Shown: positions 23,548-34,459 of the stretch, piece after piece
Layout: each line of letters opens with the position of its first letter
How positions within the stretch are numbered: position 1 is the first letter of the stretch
Source: Cryptomeria japonica
Taxonomy: Eukaryota; Streptophyta; Pinopsida; Cupressales; Cupressaceae
Length of the DNA: 64,000 nucleotides
Direction: 5' to 3'
Assembly: GCF_030272615.1 (NCBI RefSeq)
Contig: NC_081414.1
Location: forward strand, 917,049,509-917,113,508
Notes under the pieces: generated by a model
The model's input: the letters and a program-made list of their open reading frames with translations, nothing else
Databases searched by the model: none
Told to the model about the DNA's origin: nothing
Translations under genes and position numbers: made by a program

Positions 23548-24105
23548 TTCACCGAAAACGATGTATCTAGTATGTCAAAGAAATGGTTAAATGGTTCCTC
23601 GATAAAATAAACCATTAAAGAGACCATGGCCACGAGTAGACTTGAAAGGGATTCACCGAAGTCATTAGTTCTATCAAAAAATACATTGAAAAGTCAGCAG
23701 CGATACTATTTCGAGGAGATGTGGGTTTCGAAGAACCGATACAGCAATAGGCCAACAAAGTAAAAGGGGACATCGAAGAAGGATTGATTAGATCGATGAA
23801 AACTCAGATGTTGAATAAGTCATTTTAGGATATAACGATGGGCTGGGATTCATCGAAAAGGAAAGTGACAAAAAATTCGGTTAGAATTAACCATCCAGGA
23901 TAGGAAGGAGTAGGACCCATTTTGATGAAAAACAATGTTTCGATGGAAACTTAAAACATATTGGCAAAAACAATAATTTCACCAAAATGAAGGTGAGTTC
24001 GATGAAAAAGGGCCTTTCAATGAGAAAAAAATGGATGGTATTGAATAGCAATGTTTCATCGAAGTAAACATTAGCATCTTGCCTGCCACAAAACATCGAA
24101 GAAAG
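23548..24105. repeat. Cluster of TTCATCGAA-like motifs
   Basis: About a dozen copies of TTCATCGAA, TTCGATGAA and one-base variants occur in 560 bp on both strands, spaced about 20-70 bp. CG dinucleotides are otherwise scarce nearby. No longer unit repeats. Confidence 0.5.
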
Positions 24106-24519
24106 GAAAAGGAACCATTACATGAGGCAATTACTCCTTGCAATGAAATCATTCTAAAAATAAATGAAGTCTGGTCATCATAAATTTAAAACGAGTGAAC
24201 TCATGACCGTTGCATGATAGACGGATGTAAATGATGAAACTACTACAAGATCATAATAAAATAGCAAGATAGAGTGCAATTTAGACAACATTGGCTAAAG
24301 AATTCATAGAGAGTTTTTCAAGGAAGAGAATAAATCCTAGAGCACCAAGTAAATTCCTCATTCCTAGTCTTTGGAATTATAATGGAAACTTCTTCATCTA
24401 AGAAAACTAGGGATAACTTTAAGAACCCTCCCCCCCAAGCAACTGTATAAAATCCTAGCAAATCAGACATTATTTTTGGGGGGGAATTTTCATATCGATG
24501 GCAAAAAAAAAATTTAAAT
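24106..24519. other. Spacer without recognised feature
   Basis: AT-rich with a poly-C and a poly-G run near 24428-24485; no ORF or repeat structure supported. Confidence 0.4.
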
Positions 24520-24860
24520 GAGGAAAAAATTATTTTGTATTGGCGATTTTTTTTCTAGGGTACGAAAATGCCATAAATTTTTGGCGAATAATACCTTGTT
24601 CTATGGGGAAAATATTTATTGTGGGAGGCGAATAATTATTGTTAAAAGGAACAAATATATAATTGTATGAGCGAAAAATTTTACTCCGAAGGATAACTTA
24701 TTTAAATGTATTGGCAATTTTTATCCACCACTTGAAAATTATTTAAATGTATTGGCGATTTTTATCCACCACTTGAAAATTATTTAATTTGTTTTGGCGA
24801 ATATTTTGTTATTTATGGTACAATATATAATTCATTGGTGATTTCAGGAATTCATTGCCA
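24520..24860. repeat. TTGGCGA motif cluster with 41-bp tandem repeat
   Basis: TTGGCGAT, TTGGCGAA and close variants occur about eight times. Inside, a 41-bp unit starting TTATTTAAATGTATTGGC is repeated at 24698 and 24739 with a partial third copy at 24780. The same short motif recurs at 37.4-37.9 kb and in the hairpin at 61.2 kb. Confidence 0.6.
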
Positions 24861-25464
24861 ATTGCCATTAATAGACAAGGCACATCACATCACATAATAC
24901 ATTGAGTCCAGACTCTGCACGATGTATCAATAAGTGTGACCTCTTTGACACATAAAGGGTGACACATACCTAAAATATATCAATGATTTTAAACCATTCG
25001 ATGATCGTAGATCAATGACTGAAGTTTTATTTCGGCCCAATTTTCTGAAGAGAACATAGCTCACCAAAAAGTGTCGAGAATGGAATTGGATTCAATAGAC
25101 ATGTATCAAATGTCACGAATCACAATCGATAATTTCTCTCATTTAATATATATCTATTCACTTACGGCAATCCACTCTGTCCCCATGACTTCCAATGTGA
25201 TACTTGCCAATTTAGTACTGGTCCATAGCTGTTTCCATTTTCACACAATAGTGCATTTATGGGAAAGATTTGTAGAGATACGAAAGATTTAAATTTTTTT
25301 ATAGCAATTAATATTGTTAAAGAAGTAATTATTACTGTCAGGAGCTTCAACAATTTATATACAATCTCTGCTTCTTTCATCTTCAATTAGCCTTTGCTCA
25401 TGGTATTTTAGGTTTATAGGCTCACTGCTTAGGTTGTTTAATTTGTTAATCTATTTTCTCAAGA
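24861..25464. other. Spacer upstream of unrecognised ORF
   Basis: No feature recognised beyond AT-rich tracts such as TTAATATATATC near 25142. Confidence 0.35.
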
Positions 25465-26039
25465 TGGACACTCCCATCCGCTTGAGAAGCATTTCTGCAT
25501 AGGACCAGAGGGCCTTTCTAGGCTCTGTTAGAGACCCAACCCTCCAATCGGTCTACAAGGAGGTTGGTTCATTCACCAATGAGGCTGTGCGGATGGTGTT
25601 GGGTAGAGAATTTCTACGAAATGAAAATAGGTATCGTGTTAACATGGACCTTACATCCCTCTTCTTAGCATCTCTTCTGGACCTGGGAGGAGACAAGGTG
25701 GATATGCTGATGCTATTGAGGAAGGTTTTTAAGGAAGACTTCCTCAGAGATGACATTACTCTTTTCATTCTTGTAGAAGTAGGGGTGGGGATCCCTTGGG
25801 TGAGTGATTTATCCAAGCTTCTCCTCCCTAACCAAACACTGCCAATGGCCAGGCAACCATTTCTCCTAAACCTGAATGCGGAGCAACCAACACATCACAG
25901 AAAATGGGCATGGATTGGCAAGGACTTCCTCCAAAAATGTTTCCTCCTAGATGACTTTCCAAACTACATTTGGATTGAAGAATTCTCTCAGCTTATGCTA
26001 TCCGAAGAATTCTACATGGAAGGAGGGCCAGATTCTTAG
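25465..26039 (+). pseudogene. Unrecognised ORF, one internal stop
   Basis: ATG at 25465 opens a 191-codon frame with a single TAG at 25501-25503 (codon 13) and stop at 26037-26039. Base composition is clearly richer in G and C than the flanks, as in real coding DNA. The product starts MDTPIRLRSISA, contains the hydrophobic stretches NMDLTSLFLASLLDLGG and ITLFILVEVGVGIP, and ends in an acidic aromatic tail (YIWIEEFSQLMLSEEFYMEG). No known motif, signal peptide or clear membrane helix is seen. It faces a minus-strand ORF of similar composition 620 bp away. Function unknown; a gene of a mobile element or an old viral insertion is possible but unsupported. Confidence 0.5.
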
Positions 26040-26659
26040 GGTAAAATTGTAAACAATTCCACTACCTGTGCCCTAGCCCTGCCCCCCTGTAGTTTTTTTT
26101 TCCTATGTCCTTGAACCCTAATAGGCTACCAGTGGCTCACTCATTTTGACTTTTAAGTTTTTGGGGGACTCAAGTCTCAGACGAAAAAATTGTAAATTTC
26201 AAAAGCATAAATATTAATGATAATTTTTCAAATTCTAGTTTGTTTCACTTTGCCTCTTACAGTCTTATAGATATAAAAAATGCTTTCTATAATTCTATTT
26301 CATTTTTATTAATTAATTTCTTTCAAATGCTTTTTGTATATGAGCTACGTTATTTCAATTATTTGTTAAACAATGGAAATAAATCTAATACCATGATCTT
26401 TTTTATGTAATGCTATAAAAAAAAATTCAATTCATTCCATTAATTATTTGTACATTGATTATGGTTGATTATAATTTTATAAATATATACTATTACTATA
26501 TAGTCATTCAAAATACAAAATTTCAAAAGTTGCAAGATATAAAAGTTTATCGGTAAAGGTTTTCTCATTCAATTAATTGAAAAGTTTCAAGATACAAAAT
26601 TTGCCCACAGCTTATAGCAAGCAAACAAAAAAACTAGTTCATTGCCGATAGGCCACTCA
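26040..26659. other. AT-rich spacer between convergent ORFs
   Basis: No repeat or gene recognised; long A and T runs near 26089-26097 and 26410-26425. Confidence 0.4.
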
Positions 26660-27481
26660 CTCAATCTCACTATCCCCCTAGGTCGCCTCCTCCCAGTCCC
26701 TTCCCTCCTCAGAGGTTGATGCTTTGGCTTTCCCTTTTGCCGCTTCAGCTTTCATTTTTGGAATATAGTTTAGGAACACGAAGTCAAGGTCGCCCTCCAA
26801 GCTTGCCAGTAGCTATATGGCACTTCCTTCTTCAGCCCTATCTCTCAATGCCCTACCAACCTCCATCCTTGCCACCACATGCAAAGCATTCAGGACTTCA
26901 TCCACCCTCATTAATTTAACAAAGAGTTTCATCACTTCCCACCCCACTTGGGCTCGTTCATGGCACTGGTATTTGATTTCATCCTCTGGGCCATGAATAA
27001 AAGGAAGTAATTCCTCCTGGTCATCCCCTTCCTTAATTCAAATGCCAACTCCCAACACCACCCACTCCAAGATTGAATCCAGGTTAATCAAAAACTCCTC
27101 ATCAATCAATTTGACCAATGTGAGTTTTACCTTTTCCACCTCCGGTTTGAATTCACAGGCTCACATCATAATCAGAGAGTAAACCTCCATGTTAGTTCGA
27201 TACCGGTGACTGATATGTGCCACCTCCTCTGCAAGCATCAGTCGAGCTACCACCCACAACTTCTCCTCCTTAAACCTGAACAGTCCTTGCATTTGTTTAT
27301 CAGATACTTTGCCCAAAAAGGGCACCAACTTCTTGTCTGTTTGAAGTGTGAAATTGGCCTCCATTGTCACCTGCAATTTCAAAATCACTTCCTGCAAAAA
27401 ATATCTTACAGAAGGTACGATTCTATGAACTACAAATTTGTTCTGCAACTGCTTCAAAGCAAAAAGTGGTACATAGATCAA
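26660..27481 (-). pseudogene. Unrecognised ORF relic, mostly helical
   Basis: One minus-strand frame reads from about 27481 to 26660 with few stops (27161-27163, about 27040, 26815 and 26680) and no frameshift needed, about 270 codons. The product looks alpha-helical and charged: FRFKEEKLWVVARLMLAEEV, EVEKVKLTLVKLIDEEFLIN and VGWEVMKLFVKLMRVDEVL, ending in a Lys/Ala/Glu-rich tail (KMKAEAAKGKAKAS). GC content is raised over the flanks. No family is recognised. It converges on the ORF at 25465-26039, so the two may form one unit. A capsid- or nucleoprotein-like fold cannot be claimed from this. Confidence 0.5.
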
Positions 27482-28012
27482 AAGGTAAAAATATCTGCCT
27501 CCTTCTTATAGGTTGGGTAATGAACGTGCACGATAAGACATTAATGCCATGAGATTAGGAAAAAAATTTCTTGCCATCCTCCCCTTCCTCCTTTCATGCG
27601 GCATGCCGCAGACAACTCCTTGTGCAACAATTAATTGCCACCTTGGCATTTGTACTTTCCAAATTTGCTCGCCTTAACAGTTTGAGGACTGCAATTGCAC
27701 ATTTTTTTAAATTAATAGACTAAATTTATGTTGAACTTTTATATATATTTTTAAACTATTTTTGAAAATTATATATCGTAAACATATTTTCAACGAATTT
27801 TGTTAAACTTTAAATTAATATTTTAGATTTAATATTGAATGTTTTCTTTTTAATATTAAACTTTTACCTTTCAAATTGCATATCAAAATTTATATTTTTA
27901 TTTAGTTATTTGTTTTATTCTAGAAACTAAGTTTCATGTTTTATACTATTTTTGAATTTCAAATTTTTACAAATAATATTAACATTATATTTAATAGTTA
28001 TCTCAAACTATT
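27482..28012. other. AT-rich spacer
   Basis: Very AT-rich after 27700; no ORF or repeat unit supported. Confidence 0.4.
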
Positions 28013-28930
28013 GCCCGACATTGAAAATTTTAAATTTAATTAAATAGAATTAAGTCTATAGTCTATAGACTATAAATCTCTTTTTCGGGCGAAATTTTAA
28101 AATGATTAAATAGACTTTAAAAACAGACCCAAAAAGTAACACGAGTATGGTGACATGCCAAAAAAATGGCAGAAGTCGTGGGACCACTTCATCTTAAAAT
28201 AGGTACCATCGACCGTTGGATGAACAAAGATCAACAACTAGGGTGGATTTCGGCCTGAGTGTGGGAAGTGAACACCTTTCTGAGAACTTTGCCCGGAATT
28301 GGACATTTTAAATTTAATTAAATATAATTAAGTCTATAAAGATTTTTTTCGGGCAAAGGTTTAAAATGATTAAATAGACTAAAAATCAAACCCGAAAAGT
28401 GACAAGTATGGTGACGTGCCAGAAAAATGGTAAAAGTCGTGGGACCCACTACATCTTAAAACAAGTACCATCGACCGTCAGATGAACAAAGATCAACAGC
28501 TTAGGGTGGATTTTGGGGTGAATGTGGGAAGTGAACAGATTTATGAGAACTTTGCCCAGAAAAGTGACATGAGTGTGGTGACGTGCCTAAAAACTGGCAG
28601 AAGTCATGGGACCCACGACAACTGACAACAGGTACCATCATCCATTGGATGAGCAAAGATCAATGGCTTAGGGTGGAATTCGGCCCGAATGTGGGAAGTG
28701 AACACATTTGGGAGAACTTCACTCGAAATTGAAACATTTTAAATTTAATTAAATATAAGTCTATAAAGCACTTTTTCAGACGGAAGTTTAAAATTATTAA
28801 ACAGACTTGTAAAGTCACAACAGGTACCTTGGTCCCTCATCCGTTGAATGAGAAAAGATCAATGACTTAGGGTGGATTTCGGCCCAAATGTGGGAAGTGA
28901 ACACATTTGGGAGAACTTCGCCTAGAATTG
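28013..28930. repeat. Degenerate long tandem repeat (180-280 bp unit)
   Basis: The block GAGAACTTTGCCCG recurs at about 28013, 28291, 28554, 28731 and 28920. Between copies lie TGGTGACGTGCC, GTCGTGGGACCCAC, GGTACCATCGACCGTTGGAT and GGTGGATTTCGGCC, in the same order. Unit length falls from about 278 to 180 bp by internal deletions. It sits upstream of the family gene at 29455, so it may hold promoter elements. Confidence 0.8.
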
Positions 28931-28947
28931 AACATATTACATTTAAT

Positions 28948-29138
28948 GTCCTCAAAATTTATACTGAAGTAGTGAATGTTTTGTCCTTTGGCATCAAATA
29001 GTTATTAATAATAATTAATAGAATTACAACATGATTCTTAATGTCCTCGAAATTTATACTGAAGTAATGAATGTTTTGACCTTCGGTATCGAATAGTTAT
29101 TAATAGTAATTAATAAAATTACAACATGATTCTTGATA
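28948..29138. repeat. About 95-bp direct duplication
   Basis: Two adjacent copies of a unit containing AATTTATACTGAAGTA, GAATGTTTTG and TACAACATGATTCTT, about 95 bp apart. Confidence 0.85.
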
Positions 29139-29454
29139 TTTTGCCCTTTAGGTTTTACTTTTCTACTTTTTAGAGTTTTCAAAATAAGAGACTCGTAAAT
29201 CATAATCGTATTTCATTTCTTGGACAAGCCTGTAAATTGAGGGAGATTCAGAAACAACTACTAGATTGAGGAATGCAAGTTGCAACAAAGATTGTCTGCG
29301 CCAATCTAGTGAAATAGAAATTCCAATTTCTAGGTAAAATCTAGAATGCCTACATCCCACATTTTTTGCTTTTGGTAATCCCGTGGTCCAATTTGAGGGT
29401 TAGCATTTTCAGGTTTTTATCGAGCATTATTTTGAATTATTAACAATAATAGTG
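29139..29454. other. Leader region before family gene A
   Basis: No TATA box of good quality and no repeat; possibly 5' untranslated sequence. Confidence 0.35.
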
Positions 29455-32400
29455 ATGGGGAAAATGGGAAGCAGTAGTTCAACAATAAGCCAAGTGAAAA
29501 ACAAAATGTACCTAACCGAACTGGTTAAAACACCAGGTTTCACTGATGAATACCATGATATTTATGACCCTGCTATCCATGGTGAAAAGCGTATCATAGA
29601 TATTAGATATACATTGTCTAGTAAGGTGGTAGATGCATCCAGGGCAAAATTTACTGTTTTCAACCCAATGTTACAACAAAAAACAAATAAAATCACATCG
29701 TGGGATGTTGGATTGGGAAGCATGGTGTTACCTAAAGTATTCCCTTGCCTTGATTTTGTCATGGTCTGCGCCAAAAATTATGATGAAGATAAAAAAGAAA
29801 TTGTCAATAAAAATACAAAAGAGGAAATTCTATCCATAAACGAGGGAGAATTTGCTTGTTTGTTGAACCTAGGATTTGAAGCCCAAAATTCAAACGTCCA
29901 AATTGACCTTGAAAAGCTGGCAGGGAATTATGAGAGTCTCAATCCAAGTTGCAAAGATTCATTTATCAAAGCTCTAATAAATATTAGTACTGGTATCGTG
30001 TTGGATCAGAATCATAAGCCTCCTTATGATTCTAAGATTTTTGTTCCATGGGTTAGGGATACTATTTCCTTGCTGTCGTTTTGCCTGGGATTGGAAAATG
30101 ATAGGGAAGTGGGTGCAAGCCTTCTTGAAATGATTTATAATATCCATTGTGCAAGTCAGCCAATAAGATATAATTTTATTGAACACATTGTAAAATCCAT
30201 GCAAAAACAATTACTAATGATCAAAAAAGGTTCTTGTAAGACATTTAGGTTCTCATCCTACTTGTTCTATCTCCTTCTATCCAAGTATCGTGCAATATTT
30301 GAGACCAACAAGCTTCAAATTGTGAGCTATAAGATTGATGAGAAGACAAGGAAGAGAACTAAGTGTCCAATATATGATTGGACCCCAAAGATAAGGATGC
30401 ATGATAATAGAAAGAACTACAACCATTTGTAGACTTCTTTTTAGCACCAATGTATAATGAAATTACAAGCACTCCAATGCCTAGGTTGTCGGTGTCTTGT
30501 AGAGATTGTATTCAACTCGAAAGTCAAATAGAATTGGCTGACTGGTTCTTCATGGAAGAATTCACTATGTTAAGGTTTTACGGATCAGCAATAAAACCAT
30601 ACAGACTTCCAATACATGTGACAGAGAGGGTATTTGCATTAGAGTATGTATGACAATTGGAGAGCATAGATAGACACTTCCATGGTCAGCAAAAGAAGAG
30701 CATATTTCCTTCCTTGCCTTTCTCATGTGGAGGGTTCACATTTGAGAGAAAAGCATTCATTGTGGCACATGATTTCTTGACAATTTTTAACTTTGGTGAT
30801 GAGGGTCTCTAGCAGTATGATCCAATCGGTGTAGTTCAAGGAAGGCTTAAGAAAAATGGGAACTCTTCAGCATTATGTCAACATGAAAGTAAACCATTGC
30901 TAGAAAAGCTTAGAAACAAGGACTCCCAGGATGAGGTTAAAAAAGAGATGGAGAAAATTGCAGCTGACACTAACATTTCAATAGAATAAATTTCATCACA
31001 AATTATGGCATTGCAAATGCACACATAGAGGACAACAGAGGAGGGCCAGGGCATCCAAAATAGGAGGTCCTACAATTTCTACCTAAAATCTACTAATCTA
31101 TCTAAAAAATCTATTCCCAAATCAATTCTGCACAAATGTAAAGAGAATTATTTCACTCAAACCAAAATAAATGATTTTTGGACTATGAGGATGAATCTCG
31201 GTGAACCAAAGACAAGTGCAGAATTTGAGAGCATCGATGAGGATGCAGAGTTTAGCAAATTGTGGGATATAGAGCATGGCGGGACTGAAGGTGATGATGA
31301 TGAGCATGAGGTTGCCATTGAGCCCCCTCCAACAACTACTACAATCTTGAAAATATTAGGTGGAGTCAGTGAGTCCATGAAAGAAAAATATAGCAAAGGG
31401 GCAAACCTTGTGGAAAAAATGGGTTTTGAAGGTGGTGGTCTAGGTGCCAGAGGAGATGTCATTTGGTATCCACTTCAGGTACAACTTCCATCACAGTCAA
31501 AATCAAAAGGTCCTTATAAACCAGTCATTGGACTTGATTCTTCAGATTCATTACCTTCAGGGTCCACCTTCATTTGTTTCAGGTTCAAATCCACAACCAC
31601 CACCACATCATGGTATTCCCATTGGTGGTGAATCAAGTGCCACTACCATTGGTGGAGAATCTGGGGATAGTATTCCTATTATTGTTCAGTCAAGTGCCGC
31701 TGTGATTGGTGGGGTTGGCATGGGTACTACTACTGATACCAGTTGTCTTGGTGTTGGACAAGGGCAACAACAAAATATCTCTCACAAGAGGCCACTAGAG
31801 GTAGATACTCAATCTCATACTATTGAGAATCCTATATCAAATGCCACTGACACTACAAATCAATCATTTGCAGCTTCAGATCGCACACCTCAAAAGACTA
31901 TGAAAACTACACATGAAAGTGTCAGTGGGAGTGGGATAACATCAGGAGCTGTTGTTGGTAATCCTAGTCAAGCATTAGTTAAAACATATGTCACCTTTCA
32001 AACATTCAATTGCTTCAGCAAGCCCAGATTTTCAATTTCGTGATTACTATGAAAAATATGAACACACAACAAAAGCAAATAAAGAAAAAAAGACAGCATT
32101 TCATAGGAATTTCGTGTCTGAAGTTGTAAACGAACAACCTGCAAGGAACATGGTATTTCCAATATATGACCCACAGAAAGATATGATTGAGTTCATGGTT
32201 GTTATGCCCCCAAACAAATCTAAAGATAAAAATCCACCACATAGTTAGATAGATCCCTCTCAATTTCAAGTTAGCACCCTCCAAATCAATTTTTCCAAAG
32301 TACATAATGTGGACAAAATTAGTGTGTCAAAAAGGACTAACGAAGTGGTCTACACTTCACTACTAAAGGTGGATAGAGAAAAAAATAAACTGGAGAAACA

Positions 32401-33486
32401 AATAGAAAAGTTACAAGCAAACTTGGAAAACAAAAAATCAAGGAGGAAAGTAGCAAATAGCAAGTGCAATGATTTATAGAAAAGGATTAAAAATTCAAGC
32501 TCTGCAGTAGAAATTGTAGAGCAGGAGAAGAAGGATGCAGAATTGAAGGACCTGACTGAAAAACTGGCTAAAAGCAGTAAAAAAATTGTTGAGGAAAAAG
32601 CCAGTTTTCAAAAATTATACAAAAGTTATGAGTCTACTGCCACCGAAATGAGACAGTTATAGGACCTATTGGATCATGGGAAGGAAAAAGAAAAACATTT
32701 GCAAGAGGAAGTAGAGGAAGAAAGAAAAAAATGTGCACAAATGAAAGAAGACCTGCACAATGCAAATGATAAAATAAAAACTTTGGAGGATAGATTGAAA
32801 GATAATATGAAAAATACAATGAAGTATATACAAGAAAAAATTTGGTGGCAAATAATGCAGAGGAGTGAGAAGTTGTGTGAATGGTTTCAATTGACTGAAA
32901 GTATGAGACAAATTTTTATAAAATCAAAGGGCACTATGAGAAGAGCACACATGTTTATTCAAAAGAGAAAATGGCAAAAAAGATTCTGAAAGTAGTCTAC
33001 AGTTCCAATGACAGCTACTTGGCATCCAAGGGAATTAAGAGCCACATTGATGCCACAGTTAAGACATCATCTATCATTCAAAAATGCCAGAAGCTAAGGG
33101 AAACATCAGAAGTTATGGACAATTATGGAAAAAAGATAATGAAGTTGCAAGAAAAGAAAAATGATTTGATTAAACTTGGTTTGCCCAAGCCTGCTGACAC
33201 ATGAAATAAATTCATTAGAGAAGAAGCTTACAAAAAAATCATGCAAATAAAAATGAAGTCTAATTTAGACTTGCTTCCAAAGGACACAACTCCCAAAAGC
33301 TTTCTGGAATTTATTCAACCATTTACAACTCTAAATATGGTATTGGATGAAACAGTGATGTCAAGTAAATCTTATAAATATGGAATGTTGATGAAGTTGG
33401 AGTTGACTTTCCATAGTTTACAAAATATTGACCTTCCATTAGACGAAGAGTGGAGCACCCTACAAAAACTGGCACAAAATTCTTAA
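29455..33486 (+). pseudogene. Family gene A: N-domain, G-patch-like, coiled coil
   Basis: ATG at 29455 opens 325 clean codons, then stops and frameshifts break a frame that stays readable to 33486. In order: a globular N-domain (VLPKVFPCLDFVMVCAKNYD, HKPPYDSKIFVPWVRDT, FRFSSYLFYLLLSKYRAIF); after a frameshift near 30432, a conserved module (ADWFFMEEFTMLRFYG, YRLPIHVTERVFALEYV); a G-patch-like stretch near 31360-31490; a Ser/Thr/Gly-rich part; a long Lys/Glu coiled coil (about 32300-32960); and a C-terminal module (SFLEFIQPFTTLNMVLDE). The N-domain and the LPI-V-RV-LE module align with 37905-40947, so both belong to one family. Function unknown; TAG and TGA stops show it is inactive as read. 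Confidence 0.65.
31360..31490 (+). other. G-patch-like segment in family gene A
   Basis: Residues KGANLVEKMGFEGGGLGARG, followed by Pro-Leu about 8 residues later, match the G-patch pattern (hydrophobic helix, M-G-(FWY), then GxGLG). G-patch domains bind nucleic acid or activate DEAH helicases and occur in spliceosome factors and some retroviral proteases. Paralogue B shows no G-patch. Confidence 0.65.
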
Positions 33487-33556
33487 GAATCATAGTATGT
33501 ATTGCATAATTTTCTTCTTTTATTCTTAATTTCAAGGTTTTATGTTTTTTTTGTTT

Positions 33557-33712
33557 GCTATTTTGCTAATCCAGCCTATGAATCTATGATGCACTCGCTA
33601 ATGCTATTTTGCTAATCCAACCTATGAATCTATTTTATAAATAGGAAAAAAACAGCACTCGCTATTGCTATTTTGCTAATCCAGCCTATGAATCTATGAT
33701 GCACAGTGCAAA
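33557..33712. repeat. Three copies of a 40-bp block
   Basis: GCTATTTTGCTAATCCAGCC plus TATGAATCTAT recurs at 33557, 33603 and 33667, interrupted by GCACTCGCTA spacers. Confidence 0.85.
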
Positions 33713-34459
33713 ACTTCAGCCAGTAAATTTGTATTCTCAAATTCTCCCTTTCTTTAACATTTATGCATTTCTCTATTTCTGATTAGTAGGTTTTAGGCAC
33801 TACTATTATCTATGTTTAATTTGTCATGGTGTGAATTAATATTTAATTTTGAACTCTATTTTTTTAACAGGAGACATCAAACATGTAGCAGATGTTAAAT
33901 TGCTAATACGACCTGTGATGGCCATATAAATATGTGTTGAGTTTGTGATTTTGATGTTCAGTGTTCACATGTTGCAAACTTTCAATTTGATCTGAAGCTG
34001 TTGTTGCTCCCTTGCTTCTATAAAAGGGAATTCAAGGTCTTTTGCAATTTTGCAAAGGGTTCTACTTTTGAAACTTTGTATTCACTTTTTCATGGACATT
34101 GGAGAATCACACAGTAGTTGTTGTTGCTCTCTTGTATCATATGGCTATATTTTGAAAGAATTAATGAAAACCTAAGTTCTCGACATGTGTATTACTATTG
34201 AATGAATTGTATCATATGGTTCTGAAATGTATCACATAGATTTGAGACTCAAACATGTATAAATAAACAATAAACATCTCTGTATCAATAAACACATTAT
34301 GGTTTTTTTAAATTATGCTATTTTAAATCTGGAAATAGAAAGTTGAAAAATATAATTACAAATCAATATTAAATTCTAATTGCAAAAAGTAATATGCTTT
34401 TGCAATATGAATGATGAGATACAGTAATAAGATTAATAAATACCACTCCCTTACAGTTG
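33713..34459. other. Spacer between family gene A and hAT relic
   Basis: No gene. A TATAAAAG box lies at 34019-34026 (plus) and a TTGTTGTTGCTC block is repeated at about 34000 and 34120. The end of the hAT element should lie here, but I could not find terminal inverted repeats. Confidence 0.35.

Noticed and set aside
25465-27481. Endogenous virus genes
   Set aside because: Helical, GC-richer ORFs could suggest it, but no diagnostic motif is visible; left as unrecognised.
34018-34028. CTATAAAAGGG as promoter
   Set aside because: Good TATA match, but no gene or transcript feature follows on the plus strand, so noted only in the spacer entry.
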